Shown: piece after piece, positions 36,103-44,650 of the stretch
How the letters are laid out: each line of letters opens with the position of its first letter
Position numbering within the stretch: the first letter of the stretch is position 1
NCBI RefSeq assembly: GCF_029278605.1
Contig: NZ_CP119572.1
Coordinates: 2,480,001-2,544,000 of the forward strand
Length of the DNA stretch: 64,000 bases
Direction of reading: 5' to 3'
Source: Cupriavidus sp. WKF15
Lineage (GTDB): Bacteria > Pseudomonadota > Gammaproteobacteria > Burkholderiales > Burkholderiaceae
The notes under the pieces: model-generated
What the model was told of the DNA's origin: nothing
Database searches by the model: none
What the model saw: the letters and a program-made list of their open reading frames with translations, nothing else
Program-made: the position numbers and the translations under genes

Positions 36103-36118
36103 TGGCGCGACTCCTGCT
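36103..36118 (+). promoter_or_regulatory. Candidate sigma-54 promoter before the leader-peptide gene
   Basis: TGGCGCGACTCCTGCT matches the TGGCAC-N5-TTGC pattern with the obligatory 10 bases between GG and GC and two mismatches in the consensus. It lies about 205 bases before the start codon and would fit the sigma-54 activator encoded in the cluster. Confidence 0.35.
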
Positions 36119-36322
36119 TCTTTCAGCCTTCCGGGGGACAGCTAGACGTCACCCCGAATGTGTCGCGCGAACCGTGCGTGCCTCGACATTGCCCTGCGCA
36201 AACGGTGGCCCAGTCTCTGCGCGACAGGCGGCGGCGCGGCCTGCTTGCGCATCGGACCGCACGCCTATACTGAAGCGGCGCCGTCCCCGCGCGGACGCGG
36301 CGCCGCACGACCGGAGAAAGCC

Positions 36323-36547
36323 ATGGCAGTGATCGTCATCAAGGACCTGACCGAGAACATCGACCTGGACCGGGAGGCCATGACCGCCATCCTCGGCGGC
36401 AGCCGCAGCGGCGGCGCAAGCGGGCGCATCTGGCTGGGTCTGCGGCAACGCGGGCCGTCGCGCCTGGTTTCGTATCCGCCAGGCTGGCCGGCGAATCCGC
36501 ACGTCCGTCCGCTGGAGCGTATCGAGGGCAAGCTGCCGCGCAAGTGA
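36323..36547 (+). CDS. Double-glycine leader peptide, likely secreted bacteriocin/signal precursor
   Basis: 74 residues with a CCGGAGAAAG ribosome-binding site. The leader contains IKDLTENIDLDREAMTAI and ends LGG at residues 24-26, with hydrophobic residues and a Met at the spacings that C39 peptidases recognise. Cleavage after Gly26 would release a 48-residue basic core that starts SRSGGASGRIW, has a Pro/Tyr/Trp middle (SYPPGWPANP) and ends EGKLPRK; it has no cysteines, so no disulfide or lanthionine rings. It is the only GG-peptide found in the cluster and the best candidate substrate of the exporter at 21-24 kb. Confidence 0.8.
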   Translation: MAVIVIKDLTENIDLDREAMTAILGGSRSGGASGRIWLGLRQRGPSRLVSYPPGWPANPHVRPLERIEGKLPRK

Positions 36548-36577
36548 CAGAGCCTCAGCGCACGCCGGACAAAGAAA

Positions 36578-36600
36578 AGCCCGCCATGGCCTGGCGGGCT
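36578..36600 (+). terminator. Hairpin after the leader-peptide gene
   Basis: AGCCCGCCA, five-base loop, TGGCGGGCT; a perfect 9-bp GC-rich stem 30 bases after the stop. It lacks a T-tract. Confidence 0.45.
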
Positions 36601-36992
36601 GGTTGCGGACGGCCCCGGACTTCCTGGGTCAACGCCATCAGCCGTGCGGTCATTCCTTGTCGAGCAGGCTTCCCATGATTCCGCCCATGACGCGGACGCC
36701 CCACCGGACCACCCGGAGGTTCGCAGGAATTCTGGCAGTGACGACAATGACCGCACTGCTCACAGCGAGCAGTGATTCAGTATCGCTGTAGGATGCCAAT
36801 ACGGGAACTTTATTGTCCGCCCCGTACGAGCAATCATCTGTTGCTCGCGCCTTGAGTATAGGGCGGTCCCTCCTGCTTTCAACCCGGAATTGGCACCGCA
36901 CGTGAGTGAGTGCCAGCGCTGGTGTGCCATGTGCCCCTCGGCGGACATATCTGGTTACTTTTTCGCAGCGCAACAAATTTTCCGGGTTCTGC

Positions 36993-36998
36993 TATAAT
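36993..36998 (+). promoter_or_regulatory. Putative -10 box of the helicase gene
   Basis: TATAAT preceded at 17 bases by GCAACA, a weak -35. Transcription from about 37005 would give a 370-base untranslated leader. Confidence 0.5.
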
Positions 36999-37378
36999 CC
37001 GCGCCGTGAGTTTCGCAACTGTGAGTTCCGCCACCCGCCAGGCACATCCCGCCAAGGCGAATCCGCTGCCCTCCCAAGCTCTGTTTTCCCGCTGCCGAAC
37101 GTGGCTTTTGCCTTGATTCAGTAGCCGACAGAACGCACCGCTCACCGACGTAGCCTCGTCTCCGATCCTGTTGAACAGCCTGAACTGAGCTGTTTGCCTG
37201 CCAGGGACCCGCGGCTGGCCTAGCGCCTGCCGACACCCTGCCTGCCGCCGTACTGTCAGCTGAGTCTGTCGTAACGGCCTCACCGATTGGCGCCGAAGCC
37301 TTTTTAAAGACTTTGCACTGCGCCCACCCCTATTTCGTTTGCGTTGCAGGGGTGCCATGCATTTTTGATCATTACGAC

Positions 37379-39259
37379 ATGACCCAGCACGACACTCGTG
37401 CGGAGCAAGCTATTGCCTCCGCTACCGACGCTTCGATCACTTCCGCCGCCCAAAGCCCGCTCGACAAGCTCGACGCCATGCTCAATGGCCCGGAAGAAAC
37501 GACCAGCGCCGACGCAGCGGAGAACGGTTTTGCCGCGCTTGGCCTGGATGCGGCCATCCTGCGCGCACTCTCCGAACTGAACTACAACAACCCGACGCCC
37601 GTCCAGGCGCAGGCCATTCCCGCCTTCCTGGCTGGCCGCGACCTGCTGGTGTCGAGCCAGACCGGCTCGGGCAAGACGGCGGCGTTCATGCTGCCCGCCA
37701 TCCAGCGCATCAGCGAAAAGCCGGCGCCGAACCGCCCGACCGAACCCGCCAAGCGCATGAAGGGCAAGCGTCCCCGTCCGTCCCCGGCACAGCCTTCGCT
37801 GCTGGTGCTGACGCCCACGCGCGAACTGGCGCTGCAGGTGACCGAAGCCGCCGCCAAGTATGGCCGCAACATGCGCCGCATCGTCTGCGCCAGCATCCTG
37901 GGCGGCATGCCCTACCCGAAGCAGCTCGCCATGCTGTCCAAGATGCCGGACATCCTGGTCGCCACGCCGGGCCGCCTGCTTGACCATATCACCGCCGGCC
38001 GCATCGACCTGTCGGCACTCGACATGCTGGTGTTCGACGAAGCCGACCGCATGCTGGACATGGGCTTTGCCGATGACATCGACGCTATCGTCGACGCCAC
38101 GCCGGCCAGCCGCCAGACCCTGATGTTCTCGGCCACGCTGGACGCCCGCATCGCGCAACTGGCTTCGCGCCAGCTCAAGGATCCGCAGCGCATCGAGATC
38201 GCCGCGGCCCGCGCCGACCAGAGCCATATCGAACAGCGCCTGCACTTCACCGACGACATGTCGCACAAGGAGCGCCTGCTCGACCACCTGCTGCGCGATG
38301 CCACGCTCAAGCAGGCCATCGTGTTCACGGCAACCAAGCGTGACGCCGACTCGCTGGCCGAGCGCCTGTCCGACACCGGCTTTGCCGCCGGTGCCCTGCA
38401 CGGCGACATGACCCAGGGCGCGCGCAACCGCACCCTGACCGCGCTGCGCCGTGGCAACCTGCGCGTGCTGGTGGCCACCGACGTGGCCGCGCGCGGCATC
38501 GACGTGCCCGACATCACCCACGTGGTGAACTTCGACCTGCCCAAGCAGGCCGAGGACTACGTGCACCGTATCGGCCGTACCGGCCGTGCCGGCCGCTCGG
38601 GCATCGCCATCAACCTGGTCAACCACGGCGATATGTTCCAGTGGCGCCGCATCGAGCGCTTCACCAACCATCGCATCGACGCGTCGGTGATCGAAGGGCT
38701 GGAGCCGCGCCGTTCGCCCAAGCCGCGTTCGAACTTCGGCGGCAAGCCGGGTGGCGGCCGCGGCAATGGCGGCGGCTATCGCGGCGGCGAGCGCAGCTTC
38801 GGTGACCGCAGCTTTGGCGAACGCAAGTTCAGCGGCGAAAACCGTGGCTTCGGCAATCGTGGCGGCCAGGAAGGCGGCGGCAACCGTGAAGGCGGCTACC
38901 GTGGCGGCGAGCGCAATTTCAGCGACCGCGGCGAGCGCAACTTTGGTGATCGCAATTTCGGCGAACGCAAGTTCGGCGGCGAAAACCGCGGCTTCGGCAA
39001 CCGCGGCGGCCAGGAAGGCGGGCGCACCTTCGGTGACGACAACCGTGGTTTCGGCAACCGCGAAGGTGGCGGCTACCGTGGCGGCGAGCGCAATTTCGGT
39101 GATCGCAACTTCGGCGACCGCAGCTTTGGTGATCGCAAGTTCGGCGGCGAAAACCGCAGCTTCGGCGACCGTGGCGCCCGTGATGGCGGCCGCAGCTTCG
39201 GCAACCGCGAAGGCGGCTTCGGTGGTCAGCGCAACAGCCGCTCGCGCTACGAGCGATAA
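37379..39259 (+). CDS. DEAD-box RNA helicase with glycine/arginine-rich repeat tail
   Basis: 626 residues, RhlE/DeaD-like. Motifs in order: PTPVQAQAIP, SQTGSGKTAA, PTRELALQV, TPGRLLDH, DEADRMLDMGF, FSAT, ATDVAARGIDVPD and HRIGRTGRAGR. From about residue 455 the tail is built from repeats such as GERNFGDRNFGERKF and GGENRGFGNRGGQ, rich in Gly, Arg, Phe and Asn, likely disordered and RNA-binding or phase-separating. The first in-frame ATG at 37379 is used; a TTG further upstream has no ribosome-binding site. Likely a cold-stress or ribosome-assembly helicase. Confidence 0.93.
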   Translation: MTQHDTRAEQAIASATDASITSAAQSPLDKLDAMLNGPEETTSADAAENGFAALGLDAAILRALSELNYNNPTPVQAQAIPAFLAGRDLLVSSQTGSGKTAAFMLPAIQRISEKPAPNRPTEPAKRMKGKRPRPSPAQPSLLVLTPTRELALQVTEAAAKYGRNMRRIVCASILGGMPYPKQLAMLSKMPDILVATPGRLLDHITAGRIDLSALDMLVFDEADRMLDMGFADDIDAIVDATPASRQTLMFSATLDARIAQLASRQLKDPQRIEIAAARADQSHIEQRLHFTDDMSHKERLLDHLLRDATLKQAIVFTATKRDADSLAERLSDTGFAAGALHGDMTQGARNRTLTALRRGNLRVLVATDVAARGIDVPDITHVVNFDLPKQAEDYVHRIGRTGRAGRSGIAINLVNHGDMFQWRRIERFTNHRIDASVIEGLEPRRSPKPRSNFGGKPGGGRGNGGGYRGGERSFGDRSFGERKFSGENRGFGNRGGQEGGGNREGGYRGGERNFSDRGERNFGDRNFGERKFGGENRGFGNRGGQEGGRTFGDDNRGFGNREGGGYRGGERNFGDRNFGDRSFGDRKFGGENRSFGDRGARDGGRSFGNREGGFGGQRNSRSRYER

Positions 39260-39294
39260 GACATCCACGGCGCCACGCGCGCTGGCATCATGAA

Positions 39295-39326
39295 GAAGAG
39301 CACCCCGCGGGGTGCTCTTCTTTTTT
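39295..39326 (+). terminator. Rho-independent terminator of the helicase gene
   Basis: A perfect 13-bp inverted repeat (GAAGAGCACCCCG and complement, opening to a small loop) followed by six T residues. Confidence 0.92.
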
Positions 39327-39389
39327 CGCCTGATGGATGCGCTCATCGCGCAGGGCAGGCGCAGCACGAGGCGCCCTCGCCCCCCCCTC

Positions 39390-40646
39390 TTACATCGCGC
39401 ACGTCCGAAACCCCACAAACACAAAATCCTCCTCCGGCAGCAAAGCCCATCGGGCCCGCACGTGCCGCTGCCGCGACGAACTGACAAAGGTCGTGCCTCG
39501 CACCGTCTGGTGCGTGCCGAAGCGCGCCACCAGCTCCTGGTCCGACGGCGACGCGACAAACCCCGCATACGGCTCGTACGGAGACGCCGTCCACTCGCGC
39601 AACATGCCCCACTGCAACCCGCGGTTCTGCAGCGCTGCAAGCTCCCACTCCGCTTCCATGGGTAGGCGGCGGCCAGCCCACCCGCACCAAGCCTGGGCTT
39701 CATAAAGCGAGACGTGGCGCACGGCCTCGTCGGGGTTGAGGGTGCGCAGCGTACCGAAGCGCTCCACCATCCAGTTGCGCGATTCCGGGTGCCGCGACCA
39801 GTAGCGAGGTGCCGAGCGCTCCTGCGTCATCAGCCACTGCCGGCCAGCGGCCGACCACCAGGCCGGGTTCTCATAGCCGCCGTCCTCGACGAACTCCAGG
39901 AACTGCGCGTTGCTGACCAGTGCGGCGTCGATCTCGAATGCCGGCACATAAGTGGGCTGCGGCGGCAGTTCGTCCGGCTGCGCATAGCCATCCGGATCCG
40001 ACCAGCCCTGCGTGAAGCGGCCGCCGGGGAAATGCAGCGTGCCGGCATGCGCGACCGACATGCCGGGTCCTGGCGCAACCGGCGCGGCCGGTGCCAGGCC
40101 AAGCGCCTGCAACAATGCCGCGAGATTCTCGGCCTGCGCATCTTCCTGGAACAGCGCGCGGCGAAACGGATAGAGCGTCAGGTCGCCATCGTCAGGCAAC
40201 AAGGCCAGGCGGCGCAGCAGGCCATCGAGCACATCGGAGGCATATTGCTTGATCACGGCCACGTCGGGCAGGACGATTTCCCAGCGTTCATCCATGCCGA
40301 TGCGGTCAGGGTCGAACCATTCGTCGGCACCATCGAGCCGCGACGGCTCGCTGGCCACGGGCACCGGCACGCCGCCACGGTCGAGCTGCCGCACGCCGCG
40401 CAGGCACCACCATTCGGCGTGCCAGGCGATATACCCCAGCGTCCACAGCGGCGGGCTGGCGTCGTACTGCCGCGGCACATCCCAACCCTTGCGGGTCTGG
40501 CCAAAAGCGGCCAGCCAGGCCAGGGTCCGGCTGCGCGCGTCGACCAGCGCCTGGGCCAGCCCTTCGCGTGGCAGGCGACGGGCATCGGACCAGCCAGCCT
40601 GGCCGCCACTGAAGTAGAGATCGGGAAGCATGGTGAAGCCGCTCAT
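39390..40646 (-). CDS. EgtB-like protein with apparently degenerate iron site
   Basis: 418 residues: a DinB-like N-terminal domain and a C-terminal SUMF1/FGE domain (HVSLYEAQAWCGWAGRRLPM, EAEWELAAL, LREWTASPYEPYAGF, VGFRTC), as in EgtB and SenA-type enzymes. EgtB forms the C-S bond of ergothioneine at an iron held by three His in LGH and HExxH-type motifs. Here those positions read LGY (Tyr72) and FQEDAQAE (Gln167, Gln171), so all three ligands seem to be replaced. Next to egtD on the same strand. Function probably differs from classic EgtB. Start is uncertain (40646 or 40706). Confidence 0.75.
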   Translation of the reverse strand: MSGFTMLPDLYFSGGQAGWSDARRLPREGLAQALVDARSRTLAWLAAFGQTRKGWDVPRQYDASPPLWTLGYIAWHAEWWCLRGVRQLDRGGVPVPVASEPSRLDGADEWFDPDRIGMDERWEIVLPDVAVIKQYASDVLDGLLRRLALLPDDGDLTLYPFRRALFQEDAQAENLAALLQALGLAPAAPVAPGPGMSVAHAGTLHFPGGRFTQGWSDPDGYAQPDELPPQPTYVPAFEIDAALVSNAQFLEFVEDGGYENPAWWSAAGRQWLMTQERSAPRYWSRHPESRNWMVERFGTLRTLNPDEAVRHVSLYEAQAWCGWAGRRLPMEAEWELAALQNRGLQWGMLREWTASPYEPYAGFVASPSDQELVARFGTHQTVRGTTFVSSSRQRHVRARWALLPEEDFVFVGFRTCAM

Positions 40647-40729
40647 CGGTTGACATCCGTTCGGGAAGGACGAAGACGGGCGGCCGCCCGCCATGGCAGC
40701 GGCCATTATGACACCGGACGGGAGACGCT

Positions 40730-41848
40730 TCAGGCGCGCGCGTGGAACACCGCGAACCAGCCCAGCGGGTCGGTCCAGTACACCGGATCGTCGAAGCCGG
40801 CGGCCTCAAGCAGCATGGCGAAATCGCCGGGCCGGTATTTGTAGGAATCCTCGGTGTGGATGCGCTCGCCTTCGCCGAACCTGCGCTCGCCGCCGTCCCA
40901 GCGCACCCGCACCGGCCGGCACGCCTGCAGGTGCATCTGGATGCGCGACGCCTCGCGGTCGAAGCTCGCGGCATGGCGCCAGTCGTCGACGTCGAAATCG
41001 GTCTCGACGATGCGGTTCACATTGCGCAGCACGTTGCGGTTGAAGGCAGCCGTGACACCCAGCGCATCGTCATACGCGGCGACCAGCGTGGCTTCGTCCT
41101 TGACCAGGTCCACGCCGATCAGTACGCCGTCGCCACGCCCTGCCGCGCCACGCAGCCGCTGCAGCAGCGCCAGCGCGTCCATGGGCGAGAAATTGCCGAT
41201 GCTCGAGCCCGGATAGAAAAACAGCCGCTTGCCGCGCCTGACGTTGCGAGGCAGGTCGAAGCTGCCGCACAGGTCCGCGCCGAGCCCGAGCATGGGGATG
41301 TCCGGATGCTGCTGCTGCAGGCACGACAAGGTGCCGCGCAGGAATTCCACCGAGATGTCGAGCGCCACGTACTGCGCCGGCCTCAGGCTGCCGAACAGCC
41401 GCGCGGCCTTCTCGCAGTTGCCCGCGCCCAGGTCGATCAGCACGCAGCCGCTGCCCGCGCGCGCGGCAATGGCGGGCGCGGCGCTGGCGAAAATCGACGC
41501 CTCGGTACGCGTCGGGTAGTACTCGGGCAGGTCGGTGATCGCCTCGAACAGGCGCGAGCCCAGCACGTCGTAGAAGAATTTCGGGCTGATGCTCGCTTCG
41601 GACTGGCGCAGGCCGGCCAGTATCTGCCCGCGCAGGGCGCCGCTGTCTTCGTGGTACTGCTGGATGAACTCGGGCTGCGGCGGTATGGCCCTGGACACAT
41701 GGCCGTTGGCCACGCTCACCAGCGAGGGGGAGCCATCGTCCGCGACGCCTGTACTCCTGGCGTCTTGTGCATCGTTGGCGTTGCGATGGCCGAGGCCGGA
41801 TGGGTCGGTGGAGCGGGAACGATTAAGCTGGGTCGGGACAGCCGGCAT
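40730..41848 (-). CDS. egtD: L-histidine N-alpha-methyltransferase EgtD
   Basis: 372 residues. Trimethylates histidine to hercynine with SAM, the first step to ergothioneine or selenoneine. Motifs: SPKFFYDVLGSRLFEAITDLP near residues 90-110, EYYPTRTE, the SAM-binding VLIDLGAGNCEKA near 140, FFYPGSSIGNF and the C-terminal DPLGWFAVFHA. An AAGGAA site precedes the ATG. The first 45 residues are a low-complexity extension not needed for the fold. It lies 83 bases before the EgtB-like gene. Confidence 0.92.
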   Translation of the reverse strand: MPAVPTQLNRSRSTDPSGLGHRNANDAQDARSTGVADDGSPSLVSVANGHVSRAIPPQPEFIQQYHEDSGALRGQILAGLRQSEASISPKFFYDVLGSRLFEAITDLPEYYPTRTEASIFASAAPAIAARAGSGCVLIDLGAGNCEKAARLFGSLRPAQYVALDISVEFLRGTLSCLQQQHPDIPMLGLGADLCGSFDLPRNVRRGKRLFFYPGSSIGNFSPMDALALLQRLRGAAGRGDGVLIGVDLVKDEATLVAAYDDALGVTAAFNRNVLRNVNRIVETDFDVDDWRHAASFDREASRIQMHLQACRPVRVRWDGGERRFGEGERIHTEDSYKYRPGDFAMLLEAAGFDDPVYWTDPLGWFAVFHARA

Positions 41849-42388
41849 GACGTTTCCTTGTGTGGTCGTGGGTCCACTTCTTATCCCTCAAGGCGGACGC
41901 ACCCTGACATGCGTGGGCGCGCCGGATCCGGGATGCGCCGCTGTCCTGTCCGGGACGCATCGGCCGAAAGCCGATCTTCAAGCATAGGTGCCCCGCGGCG
42001 ATTGCGGTTGCTGCGTTGCAAAAATGGCAGCGCAAATCGGAGGCAACATCGGGTGCGGTACGAGACCGAGGCAGTTCGCCTCCGTATCTTTCCCAATGCC
42101 GCCACAACGCAACAATTCGTTTATAATCCGGCCCAACGCGGATGCACTCTGGTCCGCGTCCCTTCAAAGGGGAGTAGCTCCGGGGCCATGCCCTTAGCAC
42201 AATCGTCATTCCGAGACTGACGTCTCCGGTTGTGCTGACACTGGTGCGCAGACCGCGCCAGACGTCGAGCAAGACCTTTGCAACCTGGAATCATGGTTTG
42301 CAAAGGCGACTCCCGGTCCCCCGTCTCACTCCATGACTCCAGGCGAACCAAACGCGCGTTTGCGGCTATTCGCACTTGAGGAGAGTTC
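41849..42388. other. Divergent regulatory region between egtD and terC
   Basis: 540 bases. The right part contains the terC promoter (TATAAT at 42122-42127, no clear -35) and the manganese riboswitch. The left 270 bases hold the presumed egtD promoter; nothing else is recognised. Confidence 0.6.
42163..42308 (+). ncRNA. yybP-ykoY manganese riboswitch before terC
   Basis: The conserved aptamer strings are present: CAAAGGGGAGTAGCTCC at 42165-42181 and GAGCAAGACCTTTGCA near 42267-42282, closing stem P1 by CAAAGG/CCTTTG. The 3' P1 strand is reused in a second hairpin, CCTTTGCAA (42275-42283) with TTGCAAAGG (42298-42306), which cannot form at the same time. The two exclusive structures suggest the switch. 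No T-tract follows, so control may be at translation or by Rho. This family binds Mn2+ and controls TerC/MntP-type exporters. Confidence 0.85.
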
Positions 42389-43102
42389 ATGGAGTGGTTT
42401 ACCGATCTGTTCACGATGCAGTTCCTGACGGCACTGCTGTCCATCGTCGTCATTGACCTGGTGCTGGCCGGCGACAATGCCATCGTGATTGCCCTGGCGG
42501 CGCGCAACCTGCCGCAGCACCTGCAAAAGAAGGCCATCGTCTGGGGTACCGTCGGTGCCGTGGTGGTGCGCTCGGCCATGACGATCGGCGTGGTCTGGCT
42601 GCTCAAGATCCCGGGCCTGCTGCTGGTCGGCGGCCTTGCGCTGGTGTGGATCGCCTACAAGCTGCTGTCCGATGAGGGCGACGGCGACGAGCATGGCGCG
42701 GGCGCTTCGACGCTGTGGGGCGCGATGAAGACCATCATCATCGCCGACGCGGTGATGGGCGTGGACAACGTGCTGGCCGTGGCTGGCGCCGCGCACGGCA
42801 GCTTCCTGCTGGTGGTGCTGGGCCTGCTGATCAGCATCCCGATCGTGGTGTGGGGCTCGAGCCTGGTGCTCAAGCTGATGTCGCGCTTCCCGGCGATCAT
42901 CTACGCCGGCGCCGGCGTGCTGGCCTTCACGGCCGCGAAGATGATCGTGCACGAACCGCTGGTCAAGGCGTTCTTCGAAGCCAACCCGGTGGTCAGCTGG
43001 GGCCTGTACGCGCTGGTCATCGGTGGCGTGCTGGGCGCCGGCTACCTGGTGCAGAAGCGCCGCGGGCAACACCAGGCGCAGCAACCGGCCGGCAGCCACT
43101 AA
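42389..43102 (+). CDS. TerC family membrane protein, probable manganese exporter
   Basis: 237 residues with about seven membrane helices. Family blocks: VIDLVLAGDNAIVIALA near residues 20-36 and ADAVMGVDNVLAVAGAAHG near 120-138, each with the metal-binding Asp-Asn pair. Under a manganese riboswitch, so efflux of Mn2+ or metal loading of secreted proteins is likely. Followed by its own terminator. Confidence 0.9.
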   Translation: MEWFTDLFTMQFLTALLSIVVIDLVLAGDNAIVIALAARNLPQHLQKKAIVWGTVGAVVVRSAMTIGVVWLLKIPGLLLVGGLALVWIAYKLLSDEGDGDEHGAGASTLWGAMKTIIIADAVMGVDNVLAVAGAAHGSFLLVVLGLLISIPIVVWGSSLVLKLMSRFPAIIYAGAGVLAFTAAKMIVHEPLVKAFFEANPVVSWGLYALVIGGVLGAGYLVQKRRGQHQAQQPAGSH

Positions 43103-43146
43103 GGCCTGCCGCCACGCCAGGGAAGCGGCCCTGGCCACCCTGCCGC

Positions 43147-43172
43147 AAGGGCCACCCGAAGGGGTGGCCCTT
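43147..43172 (+). terminator. Hairpin terminator after terC
   Basis: AAGGGCCACCC, GAAG loop, GGGTGGCCCTT, then CTTGCTTT. TAAAAT at 43180-43185 just after it may be the -10 of the thyA promoter. Confidence 0.8.
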
Positions 43173-43236
43173 CTTGCTTTAAAATGCGTGGTTTGCGGGC
43201 CCGTGCCCGCGTCACTTCCCATCCCGCCCCGCGCCG

Positions 43237-44031
43237 ATGAAACAGTATCTCGACTTCATGCGCCATGTGTACGAGCATGGCACCGAAAAGGCCGACCGCA
43301 CCGGCACCGGCACGCGCTCGGTGTTCGGCTACCAGATGCGCTTCGACCTGCGCGACGGCTTCCCCGTGGTCACCACCAAGAAGCTGCACCTGAAGTCGAT
43401 CATCCTGGAACTGCTATGGTTCCTGCAGGGCTCGACCAATGTGCGCTGGCTGCAGGAGAACGGGGTCTCGATCTGGGACGAATGGGCTGACGAAAACGGC
43501 GAACTGGGCCCGGTCTACGGCTCGCAGTGGCGCTCGTGGCCCACGCCGGACGGCCGCCACATCGACCAGATCACCGACCTGCTGAACCAGATCCGCGCCA
43601 ACCCGGACTCGCGCCGCCTGATCGTCTCGGCCTGGAACGTGGCCGATATCCCGCGCATGAAGCTGCCGCCGTGCCATGCGTTCTTCCAGTTCTACGTGGC
43701 CGATGGGCGCCTGTCGTGCCAGCTCTACCAGCGCAGCGCCGACATCTTCCTCGGCGTGCCGTTCAATATCGCGAGCTACGCGCTGCTGACGCACATGATC
43801 GCGCAGCAGACCGGGCTGGAGGTCGGCGACTTCATCTGGACCGGCGGCGACTGCCATATCTACAGCAACCACTACGAACAGGTGCAGACGCAGCTTTCGC
43901 GCGAGCCGCTGGCGCTGCCGACGCTGAAGATCGTGCGCAAGCCGGACAGCATCTTCGACTATCGCTACGAAGACTTCGAGCTGGTCGGCTACCAGTCGCA
44001 TCCCGCCATCAAGGCACCGGTGGCTGTATGA
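43237..44031 (+). CDS. thyA: Thymidylate synthase
   Basis: 264 residues, the usual short bacterial ThyA length. It methylates dUMP with methylene-THF to give dTMP and dihydrofolate. The active site [12 protein letters not shown] carries the nucleophilic Cys near residue 146, and [34 protein letters not shown] and [13 protein letters not shown] are conserved. The stop overlaps the folA start by four bases, coupling it to the enzyme that recycles its product. Confidence 0.97.
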   Translation: MKQYLDFMRHVYEHGTEKADRTGTGTRSVFGYQMRFDLRDGFPVVTTKKLHLKSIILELLWFLQGSTNVRWLQENGVSIWDEWADENGELGPVYGSQWRSWPTPDGRHIDQITDLLNQIRANPDSRRLIVSAWNVADIPRMKLPPCHAFFQFYVADGRLSCQLYQRSADIFLGVPFNIASYALLTHMIAQQTGLEVGDFIWTGGDCHIYSNHYEQVQTQLSREPLALPTLKIVRKPDSIFDYRYEDFELVGYQSHPAIKAPVAV

Positions 44032-44528
44032 CATTGCTGACCCTTGTCGTCGCCCGCGCCCGCAACGGCACCATCGGCCGCAACAACACGCTGCCGTGGC
44101 GCCTGCCGGAAGACCTGGCGCATTTCAAGCGCACCACCATGGGCGCGCCGATCATCATGGGTCGCAAGACCTGGGACTCGATCGGCCGGCCGCTGCCGGG
44201 GCGCCGCAATATCGTGGTGAGCCGCAATACCGCACTGAAACTGGAAGGCGCGGAAGTGGCCGGCTCGCTCGAAGACGCGCAATTGCTCTGCATCGGAGCC
44301 GAGCAGGTGTTCCTGATCGGCGGCGCACAGCTCTATGCCGAAGCGCTGCCCAGCGCGGACCGGCTTGTGGTGACGGAGATCGATGCCGATATCGAGGGCG
44401 ATGCGTTCTTTCCCGCCATCGACCGGACGCAGTGGATTGAGACGTCGCGGGAAACGCATCATTCGGAAGCGAATGGCTTCGACTACGCGTTTGTGACTTA
44501 TGATCGGCCGCCTTCGGGGGAAGAGTGA
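44028..44528 (+). CDS. folA: Dihydrofolate reductase
   Basis: 166 residues. Reduces dihydrofolate to tetrahydrofolate. Conserved parts: [19 protein letters not shown] near residues 15-34 (Trp and acidic Asp/Glu of the active site), [23 protein letters not shown], and [17 protein letters not shown] within the thyA stop. A repeat element and hairpins follow. Confidence 0.96.
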   Translation: MTLLTLVVARARNGTIGRNNTLPWRLPEDLAHFKRTTMGAPIIMGRKTWDSIGRPLPGRRNIVVSRNTALKLEGAEVAGSLEDAQLLCIGAEQVFLIGGAQLYAEALPSADRLVVTEIDADIEGDAFFPAIDRTQWIETSRETHHSEANGFDYAFVTYDRPPSGEE

Positions 44529-44549
44529 TCGGTCGGTCAGCCACGCTTT

Positions 44550-44603
44550 TTGGTTACTTTTTGTCGCTCGGACAAAAAGTGACTCGCCGGCTACGCCGGC
44601 GAA
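44550..44603. repeat. Palindromic intergenic repeat (REP-like)
   Basis: ACTTTTTGTC, GCTCG, GACAAAAAGT is a perfect 10-bp stem (44556-44580), followed closely by TCGCCGGC-TAC-GCCGGCGA. Similar paired palindromes recur between genes in Burkholderiales genomes as I recall, so this is probably a repetitive element that may also terminate folA. Confidence 0.55.
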
Positions 44604-44650
44604 ACAGCAGTGCCTGCCAAGCCCGACAACCCAATCACAACCCCCCAAAA

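Larger units (their letters stand above)
35780..36322. other. Regulatory region between the kinase and the leader-peptide gene
   Basis: 543 bases with no credible gene. It holds the minus-strand kinase promoter (35842-35870), a candidate sigma-54 site (36103-36118) and a sigma-70-like -10 TATACT (36266-36271) pointing to the peptide gene. The rest shows no further feature. Confidence 0.6.
36548..37378. other. Intergenic region with helicase promoter and long leader
   Basis: 830 bases without a firm gene. A hairpin at 36578-36600 (AGCCCGCCA/TGGCGGGCT) follows the peptide gene and may terminate it, though no T-tract follows. A minus-strand frame ending at 36650 could encode a small hydrophobic peptide (ends MGGIMGSLLDKE) but has no good start. 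A -10 TATAAT at 36993-36998 begins a leader of about 370 bases for the helicase gene. Confidence 0.5.

Noticed and set aside
36650..36799. A second precursor peptide on the minus strand (ending MGGIMGSLLDKE)
   Set aside because: No good start or ribosome-binding site, and the GG lies near the C-terminus where no core would remain.
37304..39703. A 799-codon minus-strand open frame opposite the DEAD-box helicase
   Set aside because: It is a shadow of the GC-rich repeat-containing helicase gene; no ribosome-binding site, low-complexity Ala/Val/Glu product and no known domain.
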